Source: Tistrella mobilis KA081020-065
GTDB taxonomy: Bacteria > Pseudomonadota > Alphaproteobacteria > Tistrellales > Tistrellaceae
Length of the DNA stretch: 64,000 nt
Reading direction: 5' to 3'
Assembly: GCF_000264455.2 (NCBI RefSeq)
Contig: NC_017956.1
Span: forward strand, 1,409,501-1,473,500
Shown here: positions 17,626-25,649 of the stretch, piece after piece
Position numbering within the stretch: the first letter of the stretch is position 1
Layout: each line of letters opens with the position of its first letter
Translations under genes and position numbers: made by a program
Notes under the pieces: generated by a model
What the model was told of the DNA's origin: nothing
What the model saw: only the letters and a program-made list of their open reading frames with translations
Databases searched by the model: none

Positions 17626-17656
17626 ACCCGTAAGAAGACGTCAGGGAGGAAAAGAC

Positions 17657-19153
17657 ATGGCCTATCTTCTGGGCCTCGATGCCGGAAACACCATGGTGAA
17701 GGCGGTGCTGTTCTCGATCGACGGTGTCGAGCTTGCCGTCGCCGAGAAGGGCGGGTCGACCCGCCATCCGCGCCCGGGCCATGTCGAACGCGACCTGGAC
17801 GAACTCTGGGCCTGTGCGGCCGCGGCGATCCGCGGCTGCATCGCCCGGGCCGGGATCGATCCGGCCGAGATTGCGGCGATCGGCTGCGCCGGCCATGGCA
17901 ACGGGCTGTATGCGCTCGACCGCGACCGGCAGCCGCTGATGGGCATTCAGTCGATCGATGTCCGCGCGGGCGGGCTGGTCGAGCGCTGGAACCGCGACGG
18001 CACCACCGACCGGATCTGTCGTCTGGCACTGCAACGGCCCTGGGCGGCGCAGCTGCCGACCCTGCTGTCGCATATCCGCGAAACCGACCCGGAAACCTTC
18101 GCCCGGATCGGCACCGCGTTTACCTGCAAGGATTACATCGCCTTCCGGCTGACGGGAGAGGTGGCGAGCGACGAGACCGATATGAGCGGTGCCGCCTGCC
18201 TGAAACTGCCCGAGGGGCGCTATGACGACGAGCTGCTCGCCGCCTATGGGCTGGAGGGCTGCGGCGGCATCCTGCCGCCGGTGCACCGGTCGAGCGCGGT
18301 GACCGGCCGGGTGACGGCGCGGGCGGCGGCCGATGCCGGGCTTGCCGCCGGCACGCCGGTGGTCGGCGGGCTGTTCGACGTGATCGCGAGCGCGCTCGGA
18401 TCAGGCGTCGTCCGCACCGGTGCTGCCTCTCTGGTCGCCGGCACCTGGAGCATCAATCAGGTGATCGTGGACGAGCCGATCCGCGACAACCCGCCCTTCA
18501 TCACCTCGGTCTATGAAGGCACCCGCTTCATGGAGGTGGAGGCCTCGGCGACCTCTGCCGCCAATCTGGAATGGTTCATGCGCGAATGGGTGGCGCCCGA
18601 GGCCGATGCCGCCGAGCGGCCCTATGACATGGTCAACCGGCTGGCCGGCACGGTCAAACCCTCGGCCGATCTGCCGATCTTCCATCCCTTCCTGTTCGGG
18701 GCCGGCGACGATGCCGCGGCGCGGGCGGGATTCTTCGGTCTGGCCGGCTGGCATCAGCGGGCGGATCTGATGTTCTCCCTGTTCGAAGGTGTCGCCTTCG
18801 GCCATCGCGCCCATGTCGACAATCTGCGCCATCGTGGCATCTCGGTCGAAGACGCCGTGCTTTCGGGCGGGGGCGCGCGCAGCCGGGTCTGGTCGCAGAT
18901 CTTCGCCGATGTGCTGAACCTGCCGGTCACCGTCACCCGCTGCCAGGAGACCGGCGCGCTGGGGGCCGCCATGGTGGCAGGTGTCGGCGCCGGCATCTTC
19001 CCGGATTTCGCCGCCGCCGCGGCACGCATGGTGGTGGTGGACCGCGCCCATGAACCGGATGCGGCGGCCGCGGAGATCCACGACCGCCGCTATGGCGTCT
19101 ATACCACCCTGGTCGAGGCGTTGCGCCCCCACTGGAAGCGGTGGGGGAGCTGA
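17657..19153 (+). CDS. FGGY-family carbohydrate kinase, LyxK-like
   Basis: A 498-residue sugar kinase: N-terminal ATP-fold LLGLDAGNTMVKAVLFSIDG, substrate loop IGCAGHGNGLYALD with SIDVRAG, and C-terminal GGGARSRVWSQIFADVLNLPV followed by ETGALGAAMVAG. Length and patterns such as AGTPVVGGLFDV resemble L-xylulokinase LyxK as I remember it. With the upstream genes it gives import, phosphorylation, oxidation and aldol cleavage. The stop is 4 bp from the convergent SDR stop. Substrate (pentulose, pentitol or tetritol) is unknown. Confidence 0.87.
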   Translation: MAYLLGLDAGNTMVKAVLFSIDGVELAVAEKGGSTRHPRPGHVERDLDELWACAAAAIRGCIARAGIDPAEIAAIGCAGHGNGLYALDRDRQPLMGIQSIDVRAGGLVERWNRDGTTDRICRLALQRPWAAQLPTLLSHIRETDPETFARIGTAFTCKDYIAFRLTGEVASDETDMSGAACLKLPEGRYDDELLAAYGLEGCGGILPPVHRSSAVTGRVTARAAADAGLAAGTPVVGGLFDVIASALGSGVVRTGAASLVAGTWSINQVIVDEPIRDNPPFITSVYEGTRFMEVEASATSAANLEWFMREWVAPEADAAERPYDMVNRLAGTVKPSADLPIFHPFLFGAGDDAAARAGFFGLAGWHQRADLMFSLFEGVAFGHRAHVDNLRHRGISVEDAVLSGGGARSRVWSQIFADVLNLPVTVTRCQETGALGAAMVAGVGAGIFPDFAAAAARMVVVDRAHEPDAAAAEIHDRRYGVYTTLVEALRPHWKRWGS

Positions 19154-19157
19154 CGGC

Positions 19158-19952
19158 TTACGCCGGGCGGGCGTCCTTGATCCGGCGACGCAGCTTGACC
19201 ATGCCGCCGATCCAGCGGTCGTAGTCGTTGGTCTTGTTGCGCATGTAGGTGAGCACCACCTCGTGCGGCAGGATCAGGAAGCGCTCGTCGTCGAGCGCCT
19301 TGACCACGATGCCGGCCACGTCTTCCGGCGTCAGCACGCCGTCGAGCGAAGCGGGATTGCCGTCCATGGAGCGCAGCATGGCGGTATCCACGCCCTGCGG
19401 GCAGAGCACAGACACCTTGATGCCGTCGTCCTTATGGGCGATGGCGAGCGATTCGGCGAAGCCGATCGCGGCATGTTTGGTGGTGGAATAGGTGGTGCTG
19501 CCGATCTGCGACAACAGCCCGGCGGCCGAGACGGTGTTCAGGAAATAGCCGGCGCCGCGCGCCTTCATCCGTGGCAGCAGCGCCTTTGCCGCATGAATAT
19601 GGGCCATGACGTTCACGCCCCAGCTGCGCTGCCAGTCGGCTTCGGTGGCGGAGGCGACGTCGTCGAAATCCGGATCGCCGATCGCGATGCCGGCATTGGA
19701 GCAGAAGAGGTCGATCGGGCCGAACTTCGCTTCGACATCGTCGACCACCGCCAGAATGTCCTCGAATTTCGAGACATCGGCCCTGTAAGACGCAGTGGCG
19801 GCGCCCTGGGCGACGGTTTCGGCCGCGCCGGCCTCGTTCAGGTCGACGGCAATCACCGCCTTGGCGCCCTCGTCGGTGAAGCGGCGGCAGAGCGCGCGGC
19901 CGATGCCCGCGCCACCACCGGTGACGACGACGACCTTGTCCTTCAGCTGCAT
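19158..19952 (-). CDS. Short-chain dehydrogenase/reductase
   Basis: A 264-residue SDR: TGGGAGIG cofactor loop, AVDLNEAG (acidic residue after strand 2, so NAD(H) likely), SNAGIAI, and catalytic TTYSTTKHAAIGF. It lies 44 bases after the DUF2855 gene on the same strand, so the two form a transcript diverging from the TetR at 21204. The C-terminal MRNKTNDYDRWIGGMVKLRRR is typical of SDRs paired with lipid or ketone metabolism, but the substrate is open. Confidence 0.85.
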   Translation of the reverse strand: MQLKDKVVVVTGGGAGIGRALCRRFTDEGAKAVIAVDLNEAGAAETVAQGAATASYRADVSKFEDILAVVDDVEAKFGPIDLFCSNAGIAIGDPDFDDVASATEADWQRSWGVNVMAHIHAAKALLPRMKARGAGYFLNTVSAAGLLSQIGSTTYSTTKHAAIGFAESLAIAHKDDGIKVSVLCPQGVDTAMLRSMDGNPASLDGVLTPEDVAGIVVKALDDERFLILPHEVVLTYMRNKTNDYDRWIGGMVKLRRRIKDARPA

Positions 19953-19996
19953 GGGGGGAGTTCCTCCGGCATGTTTGTGATTTTTTTGCGGGATGA

Positions 19997-21136
19997 CTAT
20001 ACGGGCTCCGACCCGGCTGCCGGAAGCACGACATGGCCGGCCCGGGGATCTGCGCTGCCGTCATGAAGCGCGCGGATGATCCGGGCGGCGGCCCCCAGCC
20101 CGCGGGCTTCCTCGATCCGGATCCAGGGATCGCCGCCGGTGGTGGCGGCAGTCATGAACCGGGTCTGGTCCAGGTTGAAGCGGCGGGTGAATTCGGCCCC
20201 GCCCCAGTCGGCATTGCGTTTGCGGATCTGCACCGGCGCGAAGAACATCACCGGCGCCGGGCCGGGCAGGGCGGCACCGGCCGCGAGCGTCCGGTCGAGC
20301 GGCGCGGTGTTGGCCGCCGAGCCGACCAGACAGTCATGGACCAGGCCCGGGCCGAAATGGCCATGGACGCGCGCACGTAGCCCGTCGTCGCCCGAGAAAT
20401 CGACATAGGTGGTCGGGCGGTCGGCGGCGATGCCGTCCAGCTCGTCATAGGTCACCACCCGGTCGTAGAGGCCGAGCGCTTCGGTGAAACCGCGATTGGC
20501 CCGGCTGGTGAGGCCGATCAGCTCGGGGCGATCGGCAAGGCCCGCCAGGCAGAAGGCGGCCCCATAGGCGGTTTTGGCCGAGGCGGACGAGATCACCAGC
20601 CGCGCCGCGCCGAACCAGCCATTGTCGGCCAGATAATCCGCCAGCACGAAAGAGGTGATGAACAGCGGCCGGATCAGCATCTGGGCGTTTTCCAGGGCCG
20701 GCGACCAGACCGGATCGGCCGTGCAGCGGGTATACTGGTTATAGGCCGAAACCAGGGGCAGGCGATGCTCCGCCTGGTCATAGAAGCCGCGCTCCGTCAC
20801 CCGGCCGGGCTGCATGACGATCCGGGTGGCGATCGGGAAATAGCCGTAGAAGCGCTCGCCCGGCGCGATGCCGTCGACATCGGACGCTTCGACCTCGGCA
20901 AAGCCCCAGACCGGCATATGGCCGTGATCAGGCCGGCCGGTCGGAAAGAAATCCCAATAGCGCATCGCCTCGCCGAAGGCGGCGTAGGTGATGTTGTTGG
21001 TGGTGAGCGCGAAGCGGTCGAGCCGGAGCCGTATGCTGCCCGGCGCGGCGGCCGGGGCGGGTATGGTCTCGATCAGGGCCGCGCCGAGATCGGCCTTCGG
21101 TGTCAGCAGCCGGGTGATGGCAGGGCTGTCGGTCAT
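19997..21136 (-). CDS. DUF2855 family protein (MDR-like)
   Basis: A 379-residue protein matching my memory of DUF2855 family members: TTNNITYAAFGEAMRYWDFFP at the N-terminus and a central LVISSASAKTAYGAAFCLA Rossmann-like stretch. These look like zinc-free medium-chain dehydrogenase relatives and are usually encoded beside an SDR and a TetR, exactly as here. Biochemical role not established to my knowledge. Confidence 0.85.
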   Translation of the reverse strand: MTDSPAITRLLTPKADLGAALIETIPAPAAAPGSIRLRLDRFALTTNNITYAAFGEAMRYWDFFPTGRPDHGHMPVWGFAEVEASDVDGIAPGERFYGYFPIATRIVMQPGRVTERGFYDQAEHRLPLVSAYNQYTRCTADPVWSPALENAQMLIRPLFITSFVLADYLADNGWFGAARLVISSASAKTAYGAAFCLAGLADRPELIGLTSRANRGFTEALGLYDRVVTYDELDGIAADRPTTYVDFSGDDGLRARVHGHFGPGLVHDCLVGSAANTAPLDRTLAAGAALPGPAPVMFFAPVQIRKRNADWGGAEFTRRFNLDQTRFMTAATTGGDPWIRIEEARGLGAAARIIRALHDGSADPRAGHVVLPAAGSEPV

Positions 21137-21203
21137 GGGTGTATCCTCCCTTTGTCTGCCATCAGCCTAGCCCTTTGCCGGGCTCCGGGGGTTCGGATTT
21201 GCC

Positions 21204-21833
21204 ATGCCTGCCACGCCGCTGACACCGCCGGTCGCAAGGCCGCTGAAACGGCCGGTTCAGGCCCGTGCGCGCTTCACCGTTCAGGCGATCTATGACGGTC
21301 TGGTTCGGATCTGGCTGCGCGACGGGCCGGATGCGGTGACGATGAAAGCGATTGCCGCCGAGACCGGTTTTGCGGTCGGCACGCTCTACGACTATTTCCC
21401 GAACCGGGCGGCGCTGCTTTCCGGCTATGTCCGCCACTGCATCGACGATCTGATCCGGCGGCTGGAGGCCGATGCCGCCGCGGAACCGGATCTGCCCTGG
21501 GGGCCGCGGATCGTGCGGCTGGTGCGGATGACCTGCGGCCGGGACGGTGCCGCGCCCTGTTTCGACCACGACATGCTGATGGTCGAGCACGCGATCGCCG
21601 AAGAGAAACATCATCGCCGCGCCTATGAGGAATTGTCCGCCGCCTGGCTGCGGATCCTGGAGGCGACCCCCGGCCGGCCCCAGGGCATCGACGCCGCGGC
21701 CATCCGCGCCGCCTTCCTCACCGTGCTCGGCACCCGCCGCTATGTGCTGCTGGTGGAGCCGACCGAGACGGAGGTGGGGGACTGGGCCGGGCGGCTGGAG
21801 CGGATCTGTCTTGGGGCGCTGGCGGGCGGCTGA
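21204..21833 (+). CDS. TetR family transcriptional regulator
   Basis: A 209-residue regulator with N-terminal HTH (RARFTVQAIYDGLVRIWLRDGPDAVTMKAIAAETGFAVGTLYDYFPNRAALLSGY). It is divergent from DUF2855 across only 67 bp, which must hold both promoters; I see no long palindrome there, only a short AGCCC/GGGCT stem near 21170. Likely represses the DUF2855-SDR pair. Confidence 0.85.
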   Translation: MPATPLTPPVARPLKRPVQARARFTVQAIYDGLVRIWLRDGPDAVTMKAIAAETGFAVGTLYDYFPNRAALLSGYVRHCIDDLIRRLEADAAAEPDLPWGPRIVRLVRMTCGRDGAAPCFDHDMLMVEHAIAEEKHHRRAYEELSAAWLRILEATPGRPQGIDAAAIRAAFLTVLGTRRYVLLVEPTETEVGDWAGRLERICLGALAGG

Positions 21834-21845
21834 ACCCGGATCTCG

Positions 21846-23669
21846 TCATCCCGGGATGGCGAGGGTCCGGCCTTCGGCGGCGACACGCCAGCTTGCCACA
21901 TCGCCCAGCATGATGTCGGCGGCCTGCCGCGCCCGTTCCTGTGCGGCGGCAAGGCCGTCGGTGCCGGCCGCATCGTCGGCCTCCATGGCGGCGATCAGGG
22001 CGGTGATGTCGGCGGCCATGCGTTTCGAACGGCGGGCGCTGCCTTCGAAATCCCCGATGACGCGAATGCCATAGGCGGCCGTGGCCAGCACCGGCAGGCC
22101 GGCAGTCAGGGCTGTGACGAGGAATTGCCACGAGTCGCGGATCGGTCCGACCGACAATTCGACCGCCATGTAGACGGTTGCGACAATCAGCGTCAGGACG
22201 AAAAGCAGCTCACCGAAGGTCTCGAGGCGGTGTTCCAGCTGGTGCATGCGCTTGTGGGTGGAGCCGTGGTACCGGCACTGACCGTCGAGCATACTGTGCA
22301 GGGCGGTCCGGGCCCGGATGCCGTGGTCGTCGGCAGGCCGCAGGACGGGCAGGCCGGCAGCCCGCAGCAGGGCCCGTTCATACCAGGCGGTCCAGATGCC
22401 AATCCGGCCCTGCTGCACGGTCGGGCGGGCCGCCAGGCCGTGCATGGGCAGCGCCACGCGCAGCCGCTCCGCCACCTCGCGGGCCTCGAGCCAACGGCGA
22501 TGCCAGGCCCGCCGCCGGCCCTGGATGGTGTTGAGCACCACCCAGAGCAGCAGCAGGATTTCGATGCCGACGAAGACCGGCTTGCCGATCGATTTTACCC
22601 CGAAGCTCTTGCCGACCAGGATCGACAGGGCAACGACGAACACCGCCAGGGCCGCGCAGAGGAAGTTCACCACCACCGCGCTGCGGAAGATCTGGGCGTA
22701 ATAATTGGCGAGTGCATCGGCCCAGCCATAGGCCGCGGTAAGGTCGGGCGGTGCGCCGGCATGGGCCGCCGCTTCGTCGTCCGCTGCCGTTTCGGGGCTC
22801 GTGGCGTAGAAATCCCGCCAGCGCGGCCGGCGCATGAAGGCCATGGCCTGGAGCCACAGCCAGGCCTGCCGGAACTGGATATGCCTGCGCCCCTCTCTCA
22901 GATAGTCGGCCAGATGTGCGACCTCGTCACCATGGACGGGCGGAGCGGTCAGCTGCTCGATCACCCTGCCCAGCTGCCCGATCGGCTGCGGCGGCAGGTC
23001 GTGAAAGGAAAGATCCGTGCGCGGATGCCGGTCCAGATCGCGCCAGCGGATCGTCGGCGGTGTGGTGTCGTCGGCCGCTGCGATCACCACCACCGGGATG
23101 CCGCGGCGGGCGGCGGCTTCCAGCATGTCGGGGGTGCCGCCGCGGCCGGCTGCGGGGCCGCCATCCCAGATGGCGATCAGCAGGGCCGCATGGTCGAGCA
23201 TGGCCAGTCCGGCGCGCTCATAGGCCTGGTCCGCCGCAGCCCGCTGTCCGGGCAGCTCCACCACGCGGGCGGCACGGGTGAGGAGGGCGCTGAACGCCTG
23301 GCGGGATGCTGCGTCGGCGAAATCCTCTGCATAGGTCTCCGCCGCGAAGGGCAGGGGTGCCTCCAGCTCGAAACCCGCCGCCAACCCGGCTTCGGCCACG
23401 ATGCGGTCGGCGCCTTCGGCCAGGCTGGAGACGACCGACAGCCGCGGATCATCCGTGCTCCAGACAGCCGCATGCCTTTTCTGCACATCGGCGATGGCGA
23501 CCTGTATCTGGCGGAGCACGTCTGCGACCTCTGCGCTGATCCGGTGGACGCCGGATGCCGGCAGCCGGTTCGGCCTGTGGCCGGTGACGCCGACGGACAG
23601 GGCGAGGCGCGGTTTCGGGGGATGGCTCAGTCGCGGCGGATGGGTGGGCAAACTGTCGGGCTTGGTCAT
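21846..23669 (-). CDS. SLOG-domain protein with two SLATT-like 2TM modules
   Basis: A 607-residue protein. The N-terminal 200 residues look like a SLOG nucleotide-binding Rossmann fold: LSVGVTGHRPNRL (23-35), SLAEGADRIVAEAGLAAGFELEAPLPF (82-108), then AIWDGGPAAGRGGT. Four TM helices follow as two pairs, about 330-352/364-383 and 487-505/514-535. The segment after the last pair (AYGIRVIGDFEGSARRSKRMAADI) has the pattern of SLATT effector domains. In SLOG/SLATT systems the SLOG part is thought to sense a nucleotide and the 2TM part to act on the membrane. Start at ATG 23669 with AGGAAGGA upstream; the open frame extends much further upstream antisense to the sigma/fecR genes and is not real. 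No cyclase or other defence gene is adjacent. Confidence 0.75.
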   Translation of the reverse strand: MTKPDSLPTHPPRLSHPPKPRLALSVGVTGHRPNRLPASGVHRISAEVADVLRQIQVAIADVQKRHAAVWSTDDPRLSVVSSLAEGADRIVAEAGLAAGFELEAPLPFAAETYAEDFADAASRQAFSALLTRAARVVELPGQRAAADQAYERAGLAMLDHAALLIAIWDGGPAAGRGGTPDMLEAAARRGIPVVVIAAADDTTPPTIRWRDLDRHPRTDLSFHDLPPQPIGQLGRVIEQLTAPPVHGDEVAHLADYLREGRRHIQFRQAWLWLQAMAFMRRPRWRDFYATSPETAADDEAAAHAGAPPDLTAAYGWADALANYYAQIFRSAVVVNFLCAALAVFVVALSILVGKSFGVKSIGKPVFVGIEILLLLWVVLNTIQGRRRAWHRRWLEAREVAERLRVALPMHGLAARPTVQQGRIGIWTAWYERALLRAAGLPVLRPADDHGIRARTALHSMLDGQCRYHGSTHKRMHQLEHRLETFGELLFVLTLIVATVYMAVELSVGPIRDSWQFLVTALTAGLPVLATAAYGIRVIGDFEGSARRSKRMAADITALIAAMEADDAAGTDGLAAAQERARQAADIMLGDVASWRVAAEGRTLAIPG

Positions 23670-23787
23670 CCGCCGGTTGTCCTTCCTGTGATGCCGGTCG
23701 CCAACGGAAGGATAGGGGCGGGGGCGTGCAACCACAAGGTTGCGGATCATGCCGATGCAGCGGCTGTCTCGGTTGCGGCGTTTCAGT

Positions 23788-23806
23788 GATATTGATAATG
23801 AGTTGC
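23788..23806 (+). promoter_or_regulatory. Fur-like box before the fec-type operon
   Basis: GATATTGATAATGAGTTGC matches the 19-bp Fur consensus GATAATGATAATCATTATC at 14 positions. It lies 53 bp before the sigma-factor start. AATGAGTTGCAA recurs in the box before the heme receptor (61516-61541). It could also bind Irr-type regulators. Confidence 0.6.
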
Positions 23807-23858
23807 AAAATCGATAGCCTGCCGTCCCTTTTCGCTGATCCGCAGACGGCTGCCGGCC

Positions 23859-24428
23859 ATGGCCCCGACGAAATCCGCAGACCTGCCCGGGCTGGTCGAG
23901 AGCTTCCAGATGCACTACGGCGATCTGCTGCGCTTTCTGCAACGGCGCTGCGGCGACCCCGAACGTGCGGCCGATCTGATCCAGGATCTGTACTTCCGGG
24001 TCCGCGCCGCCGAGGAAGAGGGGCGGGTGGTCGAGGATCCGCCGGCCTGGATGCGCCGGATCGCCATCAACCTGGCGATCGACGGTCAGCGCCGTGACCT
24101 TCGCTTGCGGCGCGAGCAGGGCGACGAGATCGAAGGCATGGTGGTGGCCTGCGAGCGGCCCCTGCCGGACCGCGCGGTTGCGGCGCGCGAACGGCTGCGG
24201 GTGCTTGACGCCGCCCTGCAGGCGCTGCCTGATAATCCGCGCCGGGCGCTGCTGCTGCATCGTGTCGAGGGGTTGACCCAGGCCGAGATCGCGCGGCGGC
24301 TGGGGGTGTCGGAAAGCATGGTGATCAAATACGTGGCCCAGGCCCTGAAACATTGCCGCGACTGGCAGCGCCGGATCGACGAGGGGGCTCTGCCGCTCGT
24401 CGGGCATGGCCGGCAGGGCGGCGCCTGA
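23859..24428 (+). CDS. ECF sigma factor, FecI-like
   Basis: A 189-residue sigma-70 family protein: region 2 (YGDLLRFLQRRCGDPERAADLIQDLYFRV) and region 4 (LPDNPRRALLLHRVEGLTQAEIARRLGVSESMVIKYVAQAL). Stop overlaps the FecR start (TGATG). With FecR and an STN-containing TonB receptor downstream, this is a cell-surface-signalling system in which ligand binding at the receptor releases the sigma factor. Confidence 0.92.
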   Translation: MAPTKSADLPGLVESFQMHYGDLLRFLQRRCGDPERAADLIQDLYFRVRAAEEEGRVVEDPPAWMRRIAINLAIDGQRRDLRLRREQGDEIEGMVVACERPLPDRAVAARERLRVLDAALQALPDNPRRALLLHRVEGLTQAEIARRLGVSESMVIKYVAQALKHCRDWQRRIDEGALPLVGHGRQGGA

Positions 24429-25468
24429 TGGTCGCGTCCTTGCCATCCTCTCCCCCATCCCCGCCCGAGGGTGGCGATGTCTCGGATATCGCCATCGACT
24501 GGCTGGTGCGTGTGCGCCTGGGGGCGGCCGATCCGGAGGACTTCGCTCTCTGGCGCGCGGCATCACCCGCGCATGAGGCGGCCGCGGTCGAGGCCGAAGC
24601 CCTGCTCGACGAGATCGGGCAGACGCCGACCGCACAGATCTTCGGGGCGGAGCGGGCCTTCGGGGCCGAGCGGGTCGTGCCGCTCCGCCCGCCACCGGCC
24701 CCGACCCTGCGGCACCCCCGGGCCCTGTCGCGCCGCCGCCTGCTGACCGGCGCCGCTGCGGCCGGCGTGGTTGCAGCCGCAGGCGCAGGCGCCCTGGTCG
24801 CCGCCGGGCCCGGGGTCGGCGGCCGGGTGATCGCCGCGCTCGATGGCGGCGAGACGACATCCCGCGGCGAGCGCCGGGCGATCACCCTCGCCGACGGCAG
24901 CCGCGTGACGCTCGCCGGCTGCTCGGCAATCCGCGTCGATGTTTCGGCGGCCGGCCGCCGCATCGAGCTGCTGGCCGGCGAGGCGCTGTTCCAGGTGGCC
25001 GCCGACACCACACGCCCCTTCATCGTGACGGCCGGCACCGGCCGTGCAGAGGCCATGGGCACGCTGTTCTCGGTTGCCTGTGCGGGCAGGGCGGCCCGGG
25101 TGGTGGTGGTCGAGGGGCGCGTCGAGGCGGGCCCCGCCGACGGCCACGTGCCGATGCCCCTCACCGCCGGCCAGGCCGCCACCACCGGCCCCGACATGAC
25201 CGCAGAGCCGGTCGACGCCGCAAGCCTCACCGCCTGGGCCCGCGGCCGGCTGATCGTGACCGGCCAGCCCCTGTCCGAGGTGGCCGCCCGCCTGGACCGC
25301 GACGGTGCGCTGCGCCTGCTGGTCCTGGGCGACACCGCCCGCACCCTTCCCGTCACCGGCGTCTTCGACCTGGATGATCCGGAAGGGACGCTGCGGGCAA
25401 TCGCAACCGTGCTGCCGGTGCGCGTGCGGCGGGTGGGGGGTGTGGTCGTGGTGACGGCGGCTGCCTGA
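24428..25468 (+). CDS. FecR-family sigma regulator
   Basis: A 346-residue inner-membrane signalling protein. Cytoplasmic N-terminal DUF4880-type region (DIAIDWLVRVRLGAADPEDFALWRAASPAHEAA), one TM segment (RRRLLTGAAAAGVVAAAGAGALVAA, about 97-121), then the periplasmic FecR domain (GERRAITLADGSRVTLAG ... RIELLAGEALFQVA) and a C-terminal STN-like fold. It relays the signal from the TonB receptor STN domain to the sigma factor. Start overlaps the sigma stop; an earlier in-frame start lies inside the sigma gene. Confidence 0.9.
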   Translation: MVASLPSSPPSPPEGGDVSDIAIDWLVRVRLGAADPEDFALWRAASPAHEAAAVEAEALLDEIGQTPTAQIFGAERAFGAERVVPLRPPPAPTLRHPRALSRRRLLTGAAAAGVVAAAGAGALVAAGPGVGGRVIAALDGGETTSRGERRAITLADGSRVTLAGCSAIRVDVSAAGRRIELLAGEALFQVAADTTRPFIVTAGTGRAEAMGTLFSVACAGRAARVVVVEGRVEAGPADGHVPMPLTAGQAATTGPDMTAEPVDAASLTAWARGRLIVTGQPLSEVAARLDRDGALRLLVLGDTARTLPVTGVFDLDDPEGTLRAIATVLPVRVRRVGGVVVVTAAA

Positions 25469-25649
25469 CCCGTGCCGGCCCGGCGGGCGCCGGTCGTTCC
25501 CTGAATGCCCCGTCCCGAAAAAAATCACGCATCCCATTGTCGGTTCCCCTCCGTCCCGTCGTCCTGGTCATAGAAGAGCTGCGAATGATCCGCAATCGCT
25601 TGATGGATCGGCAGCGACCAACAAGACGGCACGTCCACGGAGTATCGGT

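Noticed and set aside
15258-18029. 923-codon minus-strand frame
   Set aside because: Antisense across three well-supported enzymes; low-complexity His/Arg/Gln composition.
19125-19150. CCCCCAC/GTGGGGG inverted repeat at the end of the kinase gene
   Set aside because: Lies inside coding sequence with no T-run; short GC-rich stems are frequent here.
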